The position numbers were made by a program, and so were the translations under genes. From Siphonodentalium dalli (taxonomy: Eukaryota; Mollusca; Scaphopoda; Gadilida; Siphonodentaliidae): a DNA stretch of 64,000 nucleotides. Where the stretch lies: NCBI GenBank assembly GCA_032622095.1, contig CP136067.1, positions 177,728,556-177,792,555 on the forward strand, written 5' to 3'. Position 1 is the first letter of the stretch; every line of letters begins with the position of its first letter. The notes under the pieces were generated by a model, which saw nothing but the letters and a program-made list of their open reading frames with translations, was not told the origin of the DNA and ran no database searches. This document shows, piece after piece, positions 10,361 to 21,763 of the stretch.

Positions 10361-10935
10361 TATTCCATATTATATACCATTTGGAAGAGGAACCAAAATG
10401 TATATATTCCACCAGAATACTGAACAGCGATACACTGATTTATATGCCCAGCTCACCATCGGAGTTGGCAATCAACATCTCAAAAATGCAGAAATGTATA
10501 ACGGCAGTGAAGAGCTTAAGGTCTGCTGATAAAATATTACTTGCCGTCACCAAACGTGACCTGGTTAATTATAGTCGTCGATCCTTAGAGTGCTACGGTC
10601 AAAAGCTTTGGAATTCACCCCCAGCTACACTTAGGAATTTTGCTACTTTGGCATCTTTCAAAACAGAACTCAAAACGTGTCTTTTTAAACTTCACTATGG
10701 CAACGACGACGACCAAAGCTAAGCACATATTTCCTGCATTGTTTTTTATACAATATACTCAGCCTTCATCCTGATTTGTATATGAATTGTTTCACTTGTT
10801 TCATTCCAGTTATTGTTTTTTTGTACATGCGCATATGTTTGAATGTGTAGGAGTTTTGTCATTTGTTGTATTATTGAGCGCTTTGGGCCTCATTGGATAA
10901 AGCGCTTTAAAAATGCTATACATTATTATTAATAT
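10361..10935 (+). mobile_element. 3' end of a CR1/L2-like LINE, ORF2 C-terminus plus 3' tail
   Basis: The reading frame ending at 10722 shows the usual tail of a LINE ORF2: 'LRSADKILLAV', 'GQKLWNSPPATLRN', 'FKTELKTCLFKLHY'. The 3' region has 'TTGAGCGCTTTGGGCCT' and 'AAAGCGCTTTAAA' followed by an AT-trinucleotide-like tail ('TTATTATTAA'). This is a classic LINE 3' end. Everything upstream of about 10361 is replaced by the double-hairpin MITE. 5' truncation is normal for LINEs. Clade is tentative. Confidence 0.75.
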
Positions 10936-11516
10936 ATTATCCCTATATGGGCATATTTCGTGTTTTAAATAAGTTATATGAGCTTATTTACGGGAGAACA
11001 GGCTGCACTTTCAGGTCCTGTGTCTGTTGTATACACACCGCACATAGCTGCATAATGCGTGTAACTATGTAGATTCCCACCATAAAGTAAGTGCATGGTG
11101 GCTGCGTGTAACTATGTAGATTCCCACCATAAAGTAAGTGCATGGTGGTTGCATGTGTTGTATACTGTTTCTTTATTTGCTATGTTTTCAGTGATTTACT
11201 TTGCCAATCTGTTGAATGCGTTAACGTTGCTTTCGATGCCAGAAAAACAATCTGCTATTTCCTGGGAAACTGGGGCGAATACATTCCATACAACAATAGA
11301 TTGAACTTATACTGTGACAGTCTACCGAACTGTTGATTTCGGTATCCCACTGTTACCTCTGGATAATCATGCAAATTTAGTAATGCAAACTCGCAAATCT
11401 TAATATACGTCGACGCATCGGCCCAGTGATTTTAGGAAGTGTATGCTGTAATAATTCATTTTCATAATTCTAGACTTCTGGTAGCGCCCACTTGTACTCG
11501 TCCAGTAGGGTATGTT
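10936..11516. other. Non-coding with a 47-bp tandem duplication
   Basis: 'TGCGTGTAACTATGTAGA' starts at 11056 and again at 11103; the two 47-bp units are almost identical. No convincing gene otherwise. Confidence 0.6.
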
Positions 11517-12018
11517 TTAAAGGCACGTGCGGCCTTTATTGTCGAAAATATTCATATTTGTTCCAATCACCGTAAACAGAAAAACATTAAAACGCATACA
11601 GTTTCGTTCATATATACCATGACCATCGCGTAAACAGCATGTTATCATCAAGACCTACTATATTTTACCTAAGCAAGAGTATGATTGTGTAACAGAAGAC
11701 AGCAGAATGCTACTGGCTAATCACACATAAATGGCATAAACGCTCTTTAATAATTCCATATCAGGAATTCACAAACAAAGAACGCTCTTTATGTTTACCA
11801 TCATAATATAAACAAACACCAGGAAAGTAACTTTTTATGCTTTTGTTTACATAACAATGGTCAAACATATGTCAATACCATACAGTTTATGCAATATTTC
11901 TTATTTGTATACGGACAAAGTCTGTCTACATTTTGATGTTCTTTCTGTTTGTGGCGGTTTTTGACGGGTGGAAATATTTTCACAGGATACACACCGCCAA
12001 GGCCAACCGTACCTTTAA
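11517..12018 (+). mobile_element. TTAA-flanked MITE, family 1, copy 1
   Basis: The element is bounded by TTAA, with imperfect inverted termini: 'TTAAAGGCACGTGCGGCC' against 'TTAAAGGTACGGTTGGCC' read inward from the right. It is about 500 bp and over 90% identical by eye to 58358-58859. There is no ORF. Paired 'ACGCTCTTTA' boxes start at 11740 and 11782, almost exactly at the element's midpoint. Confidence 0.85.
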
Positions 12019-12550
12019 GCAATATGCAGGATACCCAACACCCTGTTAATTTGTGATCGGGGATTATATATCCCAATTTCAACTGGAACTGGACGGTATT
12101 CCAGGTCGACACAATGGCTGTACCAAGGTTTTTTTTGGCATACTATTGATTATTTTATGTCACTTTGATAAAAAAAAGTTTTATTTATTTTACATTATCT
12201 GTATATACAGTTATGTCATACAAACATATACGTAAGTATTACAAAAACAATCATGTTATTAATTAGAATGACATCACATGTGAGGCGGTGGGGTCCTTGC
12301 ACACTAACCATGCACTCTCATTGCACACCATACAGTACATGCATATCAATAAGTGTTTATAAATGATAGACAAAAAGCAGACAATAATACCTTCGGCTGT
12401 CAAAAACATGATATATGTTGGTATTTAGTTGTGTTTGTGTGTACACCTATATTAATAAAACAACATATATGTTGGATTGATACCTGGTTTCAGTTCTTGA
12501 ATTGATGGTATATGGTTATATGTCAAAATAGTTTTTATTGCTTTATCGAG
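12019..12550. other. AT-rich non-coding stretch
   Basis: No ORF or repeat that I can support. Confidence 0.4.
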
Positions 12551-13560
12551 CTATTTGTTTAACGCTTTTGTCAAAGTACCCCATTCCTCCTGAAAATTCA
12601 ACAGCCTACCGTCTCTCAAAGCACTGATATTTTCCACATGAGTTCGGTTAACTAATTCATTCAAAAAAGCTTTTAAATATAATTCAATTGGGTCGAATTT
12701 CGTTTTATAAATATAGTATTTTAAAATAATTAAAACAATGTTTCTTATATTGGCACCCTTTTCCGGCAAGACACCAAATAATATATTACATTTTTAAAGT
12801 TGGATATCTAGTATGTTTGTGTTTATCCAGCATTGTACTGTTCTTAAGAAACATGATACTACATGACAGTAAAAAATATGTGGGAAATTGATTCTATCAT
12901 ATGATATCAGTTACAGTGACTATCGCTAGTAATTGTTTGGTCGCCAGAATTCTAGTATTTATGCGGAACTGGAACCATCGCAACCTGGTGTCAGAGAGTG
13001 ATTTAAACGGCAGTGCGAATGTATATGTCCATGGTACTTGAGAATGGTTATGTCCAAGTTCTAATGCCCATTTCTGTATTGAAGGTTTTGTCAATTTATC
13101 CGATATGAGAATGTCATAAAAATCTTTGCAACCCCGTATACTTTTTAGAAGCAATGATAACTGCCCGGGAATCAGGGGACTTTGTTGTTTTGATAGTCTT
13201 TGGTCAAGCATATGCGACAGCTTGATCAACTGTTTAGTGATACTATGGATTGTAATAAAGTTTGTCGATATATCATACATTTCTTTCATCCTAGCTACAG
13301 TTGGGAGTTCATTGTTGTCTGAAATAAGGTCATTCACAAATATCACGCCTTTGCGCTTCCATTTCTGTATATCAATTGAGTATTGGTTTATGTTAATATT
13401 ATCGTTGTTCCATCAAGTATTTGAGATTAGATGTGAATTTTCACTGGGTAGCTTCTTGCGTAAGTTTTTCCAAGCCGCTATAACGTCACACCAAAACGGG
13501 TTTATGATTGTATCCTTGATCGATTCCGGGTATTTTGCACCGTATGTGAGAAATAGTTGA
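12551..13560 (-). pseudogene. C-terminal part of a Tx1/L1-like LINE ORF2
   Basis: Reading leftwards, pieces of one frame give 'GVIFVNDLISDNNELPT', then 'TNFITIHSI', 'KDFYDIL', 'KWALELG', 'TRLRWFQFRINTRIL', and further on 'NIRNIVLIILKYYIYK'. This order matches the region after the reverse transcriptase in L1/Tx1-type ORF2 (the 'LRWFQYRI-HRIL' block and the terminal 'ILL-K-YIYK' block). Stops break the frame near 12,800 and in 13,350-13,560. The reverse transcriptase core and endonuclease are absent. It is a 5'-truncated dead copy. Confidence 0.7.
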
Positions 13561-13574
13561 TCAGATAATATTTC

Positions 13575-13798
13575 GGGAGACTATAATAAGTCCTAGATAT
13601 CGAGGTTTTTTTTTCGAACTAGTTTCATCTCGAGGTAACAGAATTATGTGGACAATGTTGGACCAGCGAGATATTTATTTATGATATTTCCAAATCTGTA
13701 CTGCATCAACGATGTGGGTTAAAGGTCCACATAATTCTGTTACCTCGAGATGAAACTAGTTCGAAAAAAAAACCCTCGATATATAGGGCTTATTATAG
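13575..13798. mobile_element. Palindromic MITE with ~75-bp inverted arms
   Basis: The arms contain 'ACTATAATAAGTCC', 'TCGAACTAGTTTCATCTCG' and 'ACAGAATTATGTGGAC' on the left and their complements on the right. The loop is about 80 bp. A half copy in the same sense as the left arm is at 19729-19817. Confidence 0.8.
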
Positions 13799-13993
13799 TA
13801 CATATGTAAACATTATCAAACATGCCAAATAAGTTGATTATACATATATACTCTCAACTGTTCACAACTGTATTCACATAAGATAATCGATTTTTATTGT
13901 AATTCTTTCATGGTAAGTCTAATGCACAAGTATCTTGAGGATGGAGTGAGATATTTCCGAAATTTTAATTAGTTTTTTCACCGGATACATATG

Positions 13994-14030
<37 letters not shown>

Positions 14031-14394
14031 CCTTATATTCTTTTTGTAAATACTACTTTATCTGTAATTCTCTATGTTCGTGTGAATTATGGGAATAAAT
14101 CATCGCTTAGTAATTATATCTAGTCACATATATATTTTCGTATTTGGTGGGTTATATGTTGGTTATATATTTACACATATACTTATATTCCGCTAGTTAT
14201 AAATTCAGGCACCGTGCAACATTTCATCGAGCAAATACGCATATAATCGACCTACACTGTAGAAAGGGTACACAATGCGATTATATGATTCTGGATTAAG
14301 CAGATAATGGGAGTCATATCGGATTATTTCTTTATTATGGCGCGGACCAATGACAACACATGTTAAAAGAGCGTACACCTGAAAAGTCGCGAGT
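13710..14394. repeat. Left arm of a large inverted repeat enclosing the TatD locus
   Basis: The reverse complement aligns with 19238-19817 across anchors such as 'TCGAACTAGTTTCATCTCG', 'AACAGTTG', 'TCACTCCATCCTC', 'GATTTATTCCCATAATTC' and 'ACATGTGTTGTCAT'. The right arm lacks about 110 bp present here (around 14180-14290). Arm divergence is roughly 10%, judged by eye. Confidence 0.75.
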
Positions 14395-14575
14395 TGGCTT
14401 ATTTGTGTCATTGTCCGCACATAATCATAGAATCGCCTCATTCTGAGTCTATAACATGACTAAAATTATCTCATTTCAGCATATTATCGACTTAAACTGA
14501 GGCGATTCTAAGTAGATTATCTACCTAAAACACGTTATATTATAAGTAGATAATGTGCGTATTTTTGGAATACCA
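14205..14575 (-). repeat. Dispersed repeat, same family as 5960-6260
   Basis: The reverse complement shares 'GCACATTATCTACTTATA', 'TTTAGGTAGATAAT', 'GCGGACAATGACACAAAT' and 'AGGTCGATTATAT' with the 5.96-kb copy. It overlaps the inner end of the inverted-repeat arm, so the arm is partly made of this element. Confidence 0.65.
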
Positions 14576-16323
14576 GGCTGCACTCTGATGGCCGAATTAA
14601 AAACTGACAGAAATATGTCCATATATAATTACCGCCATGCATGCACAAAATAAATGTTTATATAGCTCATACATTATTGTACATTGCATTTGAAATGTCA
14701 GCCTGTTTTCGTGAAAATGAGCACATGACGGGCGTATTTTAATTAGCGAAATACGCTAATATTAGTATTATTTTAACCTCAATATTCGCTATATATGGAT
14801 CTAAAATGCGTTTTTTTAAACAGTCCTATATGGGGCTATTCCATACGAACTACGCCCATATTGACATTATTTATTTGTTCATCGACATGACGTTATATGA
14901 TTGTTCACTGTAACCCCCGCCATTGAATGGAATAACGGGTATACGCTTATTTTTGGCCTATCTCAGAATCAAATATAAACATAAGTGAATATTTTTGTCC
15001 AAAAATTAACCTATTTTCATGAGGATATATATGTTAGGGTAAGTACATTTTAATAAATCAACGACCTGTTATAGTCATACAGGTAACACCAATGGTTTGG
15101 GTCGATAGAACTGTATTGTTAATACAAGACATTAAGAGATATATATATATATAGCAATAGTGTTTGCATAGTCAGCCATCACTATTAAGCATAATGTGAA
15201 AAGTAGGTCGTATAAATTAATGGGAGCAATTCAGCGACACCGTTGCGTCACACCCCAATATCCCACCAAGAATTATGGCAGCCGAGCTCCAGAAATCCTA
15301 GCGTCATGGCGTATCTATAACTTCCATGTGTTTATTTTTGCGTTGACGTATTATTTAGACCGATTCTACATGCATATATTCGCCGATTTTGATATGACAT
15401 CCATGAAGAATATATGAAATGGGCTTTTCAAAAGCGACCGGGAAGATCTTCATAAGTCATAAACTATTTCAAAATTATCTGCGTTCAATGATTTGAACAG
15501 CAGTTTAATAAACGCTCTTTATGTTGACCACATATAGACAGATCTATCAAATGACGCTCTTTATTATCTCATACAGGAAAAGAGACACCGAACTTCATAG
15601 CAGAGTCCAGTTCAAATGCATATATATTCCGTGCGATGAAGTGAAATGCGAGAAATGTCATCGATCGCGAAACAGACACAACTGCGTCAACAAATACATG
15701 TATATCATAATGTGACATGTAATCTCAAACCTGATAGCAGGAAACCATGTACGTGTGTCTAGGCAAAAAAAATAAAAAATAACATTATTCAAATGTACAC
15801 ATTCCGAGATAAATCTTTGCTTTGGGCGGAAAAAGATTTGACCGCGCGGAGACAATTCGTATAAAAGTAGAATCATGATACAATATTGAATATTTATATT
15901 ATGGAAAATACGAAAACTCCCCATGACTTGTGATTCGAACACATCAGCATTTAAGGTTGATTTACACAACTTGAGAGATACACGACGAGATATTTAATGT
16001 TATAGACATGTGATTTTTAATTTCACTTTTAACATTGTCATCTTGAGTGTTATCTTGGAGTGACATCTTTAAAATGTCAGTACCACGATATGTAAAAATT
16101 ATTGTTCACGAGCGCAATAAATTGGCTTGACTTTATTATCAATTAAGCAAAATATACACGAGGACTTGGGGGGGGGGGGCAAGATTGTGCAAGTAATGAA
16201 GTCTCGGAACATTCCGATTCAGGGGCTTCAATTAGGGAGATAAGTAGGCGTGTACAAATACGTGGCTCGCACTTGTTCTTCAATACTGTTGCCGAAGTAT
16301 GTATTTGTATATACGGCGAATAC
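14576..16323. other. Non-coding sequence inside the large inverted repeat, with a 42-bp box pair
   Basis: No recognisable gene. Paired 'ACGCTCTTTAT' boxes start at 15512 and 15554. The flanks do not match either TTAA MITE family. An 11-base G run lies near 16167. The short ORF at 15196-15417 is not recognisable. Confidence 0.45.
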
Positions 16324-16966
16324 TTAAAGCCACATGGCGGTTTGCGCTCCAAAAATGCATATAATATTATTCGCGTTTGATTATTTCTCAGTATCGAAAT
16401 AGGTCGATAAATATCTGAACTACGTTTCTACGACCATTATGTAACCCAAAACGACGCATTGAATTAATGAAAAAATACAACTTTGAATACGGTGTTTGGG
16501 TCCCAAACACAAAACGGCCATTTGCGCGACATGAACATAAAAGAGCGTTTCGTTGTTGTGTATTTCCGATATGGTGGCAATAACGAGTGTTTGTCTGACT
16601 TCTGGTGAAAAGTTGAAAACCGGCTTCATATGCTCTGAAAAACACCTGCAAAAGTCACAGCCATTTTTCAGCCGTTTTCAACTTTTCACCAGAAGTCAGA
16701 CAAACGCTCGTTATTGCCACCATATCATGAATAGACAACGAATCGCTCTTTCCTGTCTCATGTCGCCCAAATGGCTGTTTTGTGTTGGGACCCAAACACC
16801 CTATTCACAGTTGTATTTTTTCATTAATTCAATGCGTCTTTGTGGGTTACATAATGCTCGCAAAAAGGTTGTTCAGATATTTATCGACCTATTTCGATAC
16901 TGAGAAAAAAAATTAAACGAGAATAATATATGCATTTTTGAGCGCAAACCGCCATGTGGCTTTTAA
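16324..16966. mobile_element. Head-to-head (foldback) form of TTAA MITE family 2
   Basis: Two ~310-bp inverted halves each match family 2 ('AAAGCCACATGGCGGTTTGC' outward, 'CAGAAGTCAGACAAACGC' near the centre). Both outer ends abut TTAA (16324-16327 and 16963-16966). The halves meet at about 16650 around 'AAAGTCACAGCC'. The unit therefore looks like a mobile foldback derivative rather than two separate insertions. Confidence 0.8.
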
Positions 16967-17851
16967 CTATTCGCCATATATACATCGATACAAATACATA
17001 AGCCTACTTCAGCAACGGTATTGAAGAACAAGTGCGATCCCTAATGCTCAATTGATATTAAAGTGTAAGTCACACACGATGACAATGTCAAATTAAAAAT
17101 CACACGTTTATCTCTATGGACGCATGGTGAATTTTTCGTGAATTCAACATTATAGTAAACTTACTATTAATGATTCCTCGTGACGTTCAATCCTTTCGTA
17201 GATCACAATCCACGATATCCACGTAGATCCACGTAGATTATTATCGATGATAAATATATCTGGTTTCCTGGTAGGAGTGAGGTTTCTTTCTGAGGTCACG
17301 TGGTCCTGACGTCATTGGCTGCCTTCTTGGGGATTAACCCTGCCCGATTCGCCACTTTACAACACTTCCCAATTTTCCATTTTTGGAGGGTGCCTTGTAT
17401 GGTCTGATTCCTTTGTCTTGTCCCCCCCCCCCATCAGGGGTTCTTTTATCCATCAAGGCATTGGTGTCAGTGGTGTGGGGTATTCCATCCCTTCTCCCTT
17501 CCCCACGATGATTGTGTGGTTTCTTCGGTTCTCTCTTTTGACTATTTGTTATTCCTCCCCCGTTAGGAGTCTTTATTCTGTTGTCTTGTTCCGTACCAGG
17601 GTGTTTCACTATCCGTTATTCATTCCCCAATCAGGGGTCAGACTCATGTAATTTTCTCGGTCCCCATGACGCTGTCTCTCTCTATAATTGGAGGGGAACT
17701 CCCATCAACCCTTGTTTTCCATCCAGCCTGGCGATGGTGTGTCGATCCTGCCTTAGGTCTGCAAGGGCTACTCCTTCTCTCCATGAGAGGGACAGAATGA
17801 TGGGACCGACGCCTTCCGCATCAGTCGTCTCTGGGTATAGTTAGAGAGATC
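16967..17851. other. GC-richer flank 3' of the TatD pseudogene, with C-run/G-run mini-palindromes
   Basis: From 17330 the base composition becomes C/T-rich on the + strand and differs from the surroundings. Short palindromes 'CCCCATCAGGGG' and 'CCCCAATCAGGGG' lie here, with similar 'CCCCACAGGGG' inside the adjacent gene. This probably belongs to the same inserted unit as the TatD gene (3' UTR). The ORFs at 17334-17844 lack recognisable domains. Confidence 0.4.
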
Positions 17852-19118
17852 TCACAGTCGATATAGGTCACGGGCGTTCTTGACGGTGACCTTCAGGATC
17901 TGGTCGACTGTAGATCCTCTTCTGCCATTACTACAGCGACATCTCCCACCATCGTGGGTACTGTATATCTTACTCCCATGTTTTTTCCTAGGTATGGGGC
18001 ATCTGTCTCAGTCAATAGTCTGTCGTCCGGTACGGCCTGTAGGGCATCGTTTTGGGTCTTGGTGAAATCCCCAACTTTCGCAGTGAACCCAAAATAACAT
18101 CTGGGAAACGCTTCCATCCATTTCTCCACCATTGCCTTACTGCCGGTGAAACAATGTAGGTGTATTGGTTGAAGGGGTGACAAATTTTCTTTTGCCATGA
18201 CCAATCCCCGGTTGAATACATCTTCGGCGTCCCCAGATTCCATTGACCCTCTAAAGTGGAGCACGATGGTTTGTCCGTTGTTACTAGCCCAAGAAGTCTC
18301 TGGAAGAGCGATGTTTGTCTCCTCCAGAACTCGGGACGAATTGTCCGGTCCAACCCCACTTCGCCAAAAGCGGTAACGTCTGGGCGTTGCAGATGATATT
18401 TCATCTGTTTTAGCGCTCGGTCCTCCTGCTCCGGGACCATTCTCGCCACATGAGTTGGGTGCAAACCAATTGCTACTCTTGTCAGATTGTCCCACTTCTC
18501 ATCTGAGTCCGGGTAGGTCTCCGGATCGCAGTATATCACCACTTTTTCTGCCAACCTTATCCCAAAAGAAGGGGTGTCTGCGTGCCTCAAGATGTCATTC
18601 AATTCCGTGTAAGGTGGCAGTTGCATAGCTTGCCTCCACCGGTCTAGATGACAATGGCTATCTATGGCCCACAGTGGAACTGATGTGTCCAGTTGTCTAT
18701 CCTTATTGGTTAGCGTCTTCTCCGGGACATTTCATTTCATGGTCACTTTTATGATTTGTTGTTGTTCCACCCGACGACCATCTTCTAGGGGTCTTGTGAC
18801 CGTTGCTGATGGTTGGGCCCTCATTTTTGGTCTCGATTCCCCCTTAGGGGTCATCGGCAAACTATGCTCCTGAGTATTATGAGTATGTGGTGGCACTATC
18901 GATACCGTCCGTCTTGATTTGATCGGCGGCTGGCTTGACTCTCGATCTGCCTTATGTGTGTATTCCTTGGTTGGTGGCCGACTAGCATTTCTAGATTTTA
19001 ACCCCACAGGGGTTGTGTCTTTTCCGCCAAGACCTGAGTCAGGGTAATATTCTTTAAACCAAGCCGTTCGTTTTAAATGTATCAATTGTTGATACTCCCT
19101 GGACTCAGTCTTGCTCAT
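17852..19118 (-). pseudogene. TatD-family metal-dependent nuclease, TATDN2-like, broken
   Basis: TatD proteins are TIM-barrel nucleases with two bound metals. Starting at the Met at 19118, a basic, Pro/Ser/Thr-rich disordered region of about 128 codons ends in an in-frame TGA (18732-18734). The same frame then continues into 'AIDSHCHLD' (the HxH motif), 'AIGLHPTHVARM' and 'AFGEVGLDR' (metal-binding Glu). Near 18285 the frame shifts to give 'TIVLHFRGS', 'HLHCFTGS', 'GFTAKVGDF' and 'LLTETDAPYLG' (catalytic Asp). A second shift near 17910 gives the C-terminal helix 'TVKNARDLYRL' and a TGA at 17852. All expected metal ligands are present across frames, so decay is recent or partly due to sequence error. 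The long disordered N-terminus before the barrel fits TATDN2 rather than TATDN1/3. The locus lies inside a large inverted repeat, which suggests mobility or capture. This is inference. Confidence 0.8.
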
Positions 19119-19237
19119 TGATGATACCAGCCAATGTAGTGCCCTCCAATGGAGTAACCGGGCTGGGTTATTTGCGTGTTGGCGAGCTCCAAAATTTTCT
19201 AGGGGTATCCCAGGACATACGCTGGCATAGTTTCCTC

Positions 19238-19817
19238 GCTACTTTTTCAGGTGTACGCTCTATTAACATGTGTTGTCATCGGTCCGCGCCACAATACGAA
19301 ATAATCCGATATGACTCCATTATCTGCTTAATCCAGAATCATATAACGACAGTGTAAATATAACCCACCAAATACGAAAATATATATGTGACTAGATATA
19401 TGACAATGATTTATTCCCATAATTCGTAATTCACATGAACTTAGAGAATTACAGATAAAGTAGTATTTACAAAAGAATATAAGGATATATATATATATAC
19501 ATTATGTATACATTATATAAATATGTATCCGGTGAAAAAAAACAGTAATTAGAATTTCGGAAATATCTCACTCCATCCTCTACAAGATACTTGTGCATTC
19601 GACTTACCATGAAAAAGTTACAATATAAATCGATTATCTTATTTGAATACAGTTGTGAACAGTTGAGTGTATATAGGTATAATCTACTTATTTGGCATGT
19701 TTGATAATGTTTACATATGTACTACATGTATAATAAGCCCTATATATCGAGGTTTTGTTTTCGAACTAGTTTCATCTCGAGGTAACAAAATTATGTGGAC
19801 CTTTAACCCACATCGTT
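19238..19817. repeat. Right arm of the large inverted repeat
   Basis: This is the partner of 13710-14394. It ends in a half copy of the palindromic MITE (19729-19817, 'TATAATAAGCCCTATATATC'). The arms enclose 14395-19237. Confidence 0.75.
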
Positions 19818-20769
19818 CTGAAACAACGCAGATTATAATGTTCATCGTATTCGAAAATGTTATGCAGATGTGGCAAAATGACTTCACAACCCATGCAACA
19901 AGAATGGTTTTCGAAATTAATTTATGAAACAAACCTGAAACCAATGGATACATGAAACTCTGGTGCCATCGCCTACCATGTATAGTCCGCTATGAAAATA
20001 CACAGTAAACGACGTATACTTACTGATCAATTAAATGCCATATTTACAGAGTTTGCGCTGCCTATTGCCATTTTAACAAATTAGCTTGAAGTTATCCTGT
20101 GGTGACAGCTAATTGGGTCCTAATTCAAAGCGTATAATGGATTTGCGGCCTATTATATTATAATATCGACTTATTATATCGATGAGATGAATGGGTTTCG
20201 AATTTCTACTCGATTATAACACAAGAGTACGGCTATTGACTCCAATTATACAAGCAATTGTCAAACAAAGGGCCTCCTTAAGTCTACCTCGTTATAAAAC
20301 TGTTTGCTAGTCGGTTTTGGATAAATTATCAAGATATGACCTTCATATGTCGGGTTTCATAAACGGACAAAACAGCAAATATGAATTGTAAGCACGATAA
20401 GCGTCCATTATGTTTTGGCAACAATGTATGAGATACACAACATCCTTCTAAAATTAAAGACAGTTAAGAAATTCTTCGGAAAGCCATCAATTCAAAGGAT
20501 TCCCGATAAATATGTGGTTAGTATTGATTCAGACATTACCGATAGTCCAAGTGAAGTGGTTGATTTTACATCGTCGTGTGTTACGCCGCCTGTTAGTAAA
20601 CCGACCAACATACTTCTGTTTAATGCCATGAGAGCGCCACAAAAAGCTGCATGCAGCCACCTCTAATTTCTGGAATTCGTTTGATGAATAAAGTTGGAAA
20701 TATCGAGCGAAACCACACCGGGTGAAATAAAAGCGGCATTGGTGGCTTCGGAATCAGGGTTGGGGCGAT
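19818..20769. other. No recognised gene; one weak ORF at 20415-20666
   Basis: The 83-codon + strand ORF has a Ser/Asp/Val-rich middle ('VVSIDSDITDSPSEVVDF') and could be a decayed exon. No family or splice sites are convincing. Confidence 0.3.
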
Positions 20770-20890
20770 TAGGTGCCAATGTAATAGATTACGATTACTG
20801 ATTACATTTTTTCCAATGTAATCGATTACAATTACTTTAGTAAATGTAAACGATTACTTTTCGATTACATCTGATTATGTGTTTTCGAAC
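20770..20890. repeat. Cluster of GTAATCGATTAC-type palindromic words
   Basis: About six degenerate copies of 'GTAATCGATTAC' or half words within 120 bp. Similar simple motifs occur widely in animal genomes as relics of repeat elements. No TIR was identified. Confidence 0.6.
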
Positions 20891-21386
20891 CATTTTGATC
20901 GCATAGGAATAAATAGTGAAATAAATCAAATTAAATTATCAAATTTGATTTAATAAAAACATACTACATAACATGTAAACAAGAAACGACTGAAACAATA
21001 GAAAGAAGCAAGCAATAAACACAAACTTTTTACATTGACATGTATTGGTAAAGTTTCATCATGAAGTTGTGCACCAACTTATTGGGAATATATTATGTTT
21101 TATGTGTATTTATTTATGTACATATATGTTTAATATATTTTTAAGTTTCTTACATGCATTGCAACTAACGCATAATATTTATGAAAATATCATTAGAAAC
21201 AATTCTAAATTATTTGCGTGTTCTGTTAGATTCAATACCAAACACAATGAAAATAACACTAAGGTTTATTTGATGATCATCAATTGATATCTGATGAGGA
21301 TTAAATGCGGCTTCCCTCCATTAGTGCAGTACATGACAAACCAGCTAATTAGGTATACCGATATACATCACACCTGCTTTGTTCAG

Positions 21387-21763
21387 TTAATTAGCCCTAT
21401 AATTCTTCTTTCTAAGTCGTCTAATGATCTTATTCTTTTCTTCGATTGTATTTTCAAGTTTCGTTATTACTCGTATTGTTTGCGTTTTGATGAGTCTCGT
21501 GTTCGTGGTCGTCCTCTCTTCTTTCCGCTGCTGTTGGTGTTGTTGTCTCTGTTTCTTTTTCCTTGCTTCCCTTTTCTGTTCTCTCCATTTCAATCTTTGG
21601 GTTTGCCTCTGTGTCCGTCATTCCCTCCACGCTATATGTCTTTCCTGTGTTTTCTCCTTGTCCACCTCTGCCTTTCCCTTGCCAAATATTCTTTGTGGCT
21701 CGACTCATTCTCTTTGATGCGATTCGTGTACGCTTTCCTCCTATCTGGAGCTGCCATTTTCAT
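21387..21763 (-). pseudogene. Small highly basic protein of a multicopy invertebrate family, frameshifted
   Basis: Starting at an ATG near 21763, one frame gives 'MKMAAPDRRKAYTNRIKEN' and 'EYLARERQRWTRRK', then stops. The adjacent frame continues with 'RLKWREQKREARKKKQRQQ' and ends after a second basic helix ('LENTIEEKNKIIRRLRKKN'). The pattern (a short start, 'EYL-RERQRW-RRK', then 'R--R--WRE--R-ARxRKK' and a coiled coil) recalls unnamed, often transposon-linked proteins of fish, cnidarians and molluscs. At least one frameshift and one stop break it. Function unknown; nucleic-acid binding is likely from composition only. Confidence 0.45.

Noticed and set aside
10171-10722. Single 183-codon gene
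   Set aside because: The ORF fuses MITE sequence to the tail of a LINE ORF2; only the latter part is protein-like.
17852-19118. Bacterial contamination as source of the TatD gene
   Set aside because: The disordered N-terminal extension, animal repeats on both sides and the inverted-repeat context fit a eukaryotic TATDN2-like copy.
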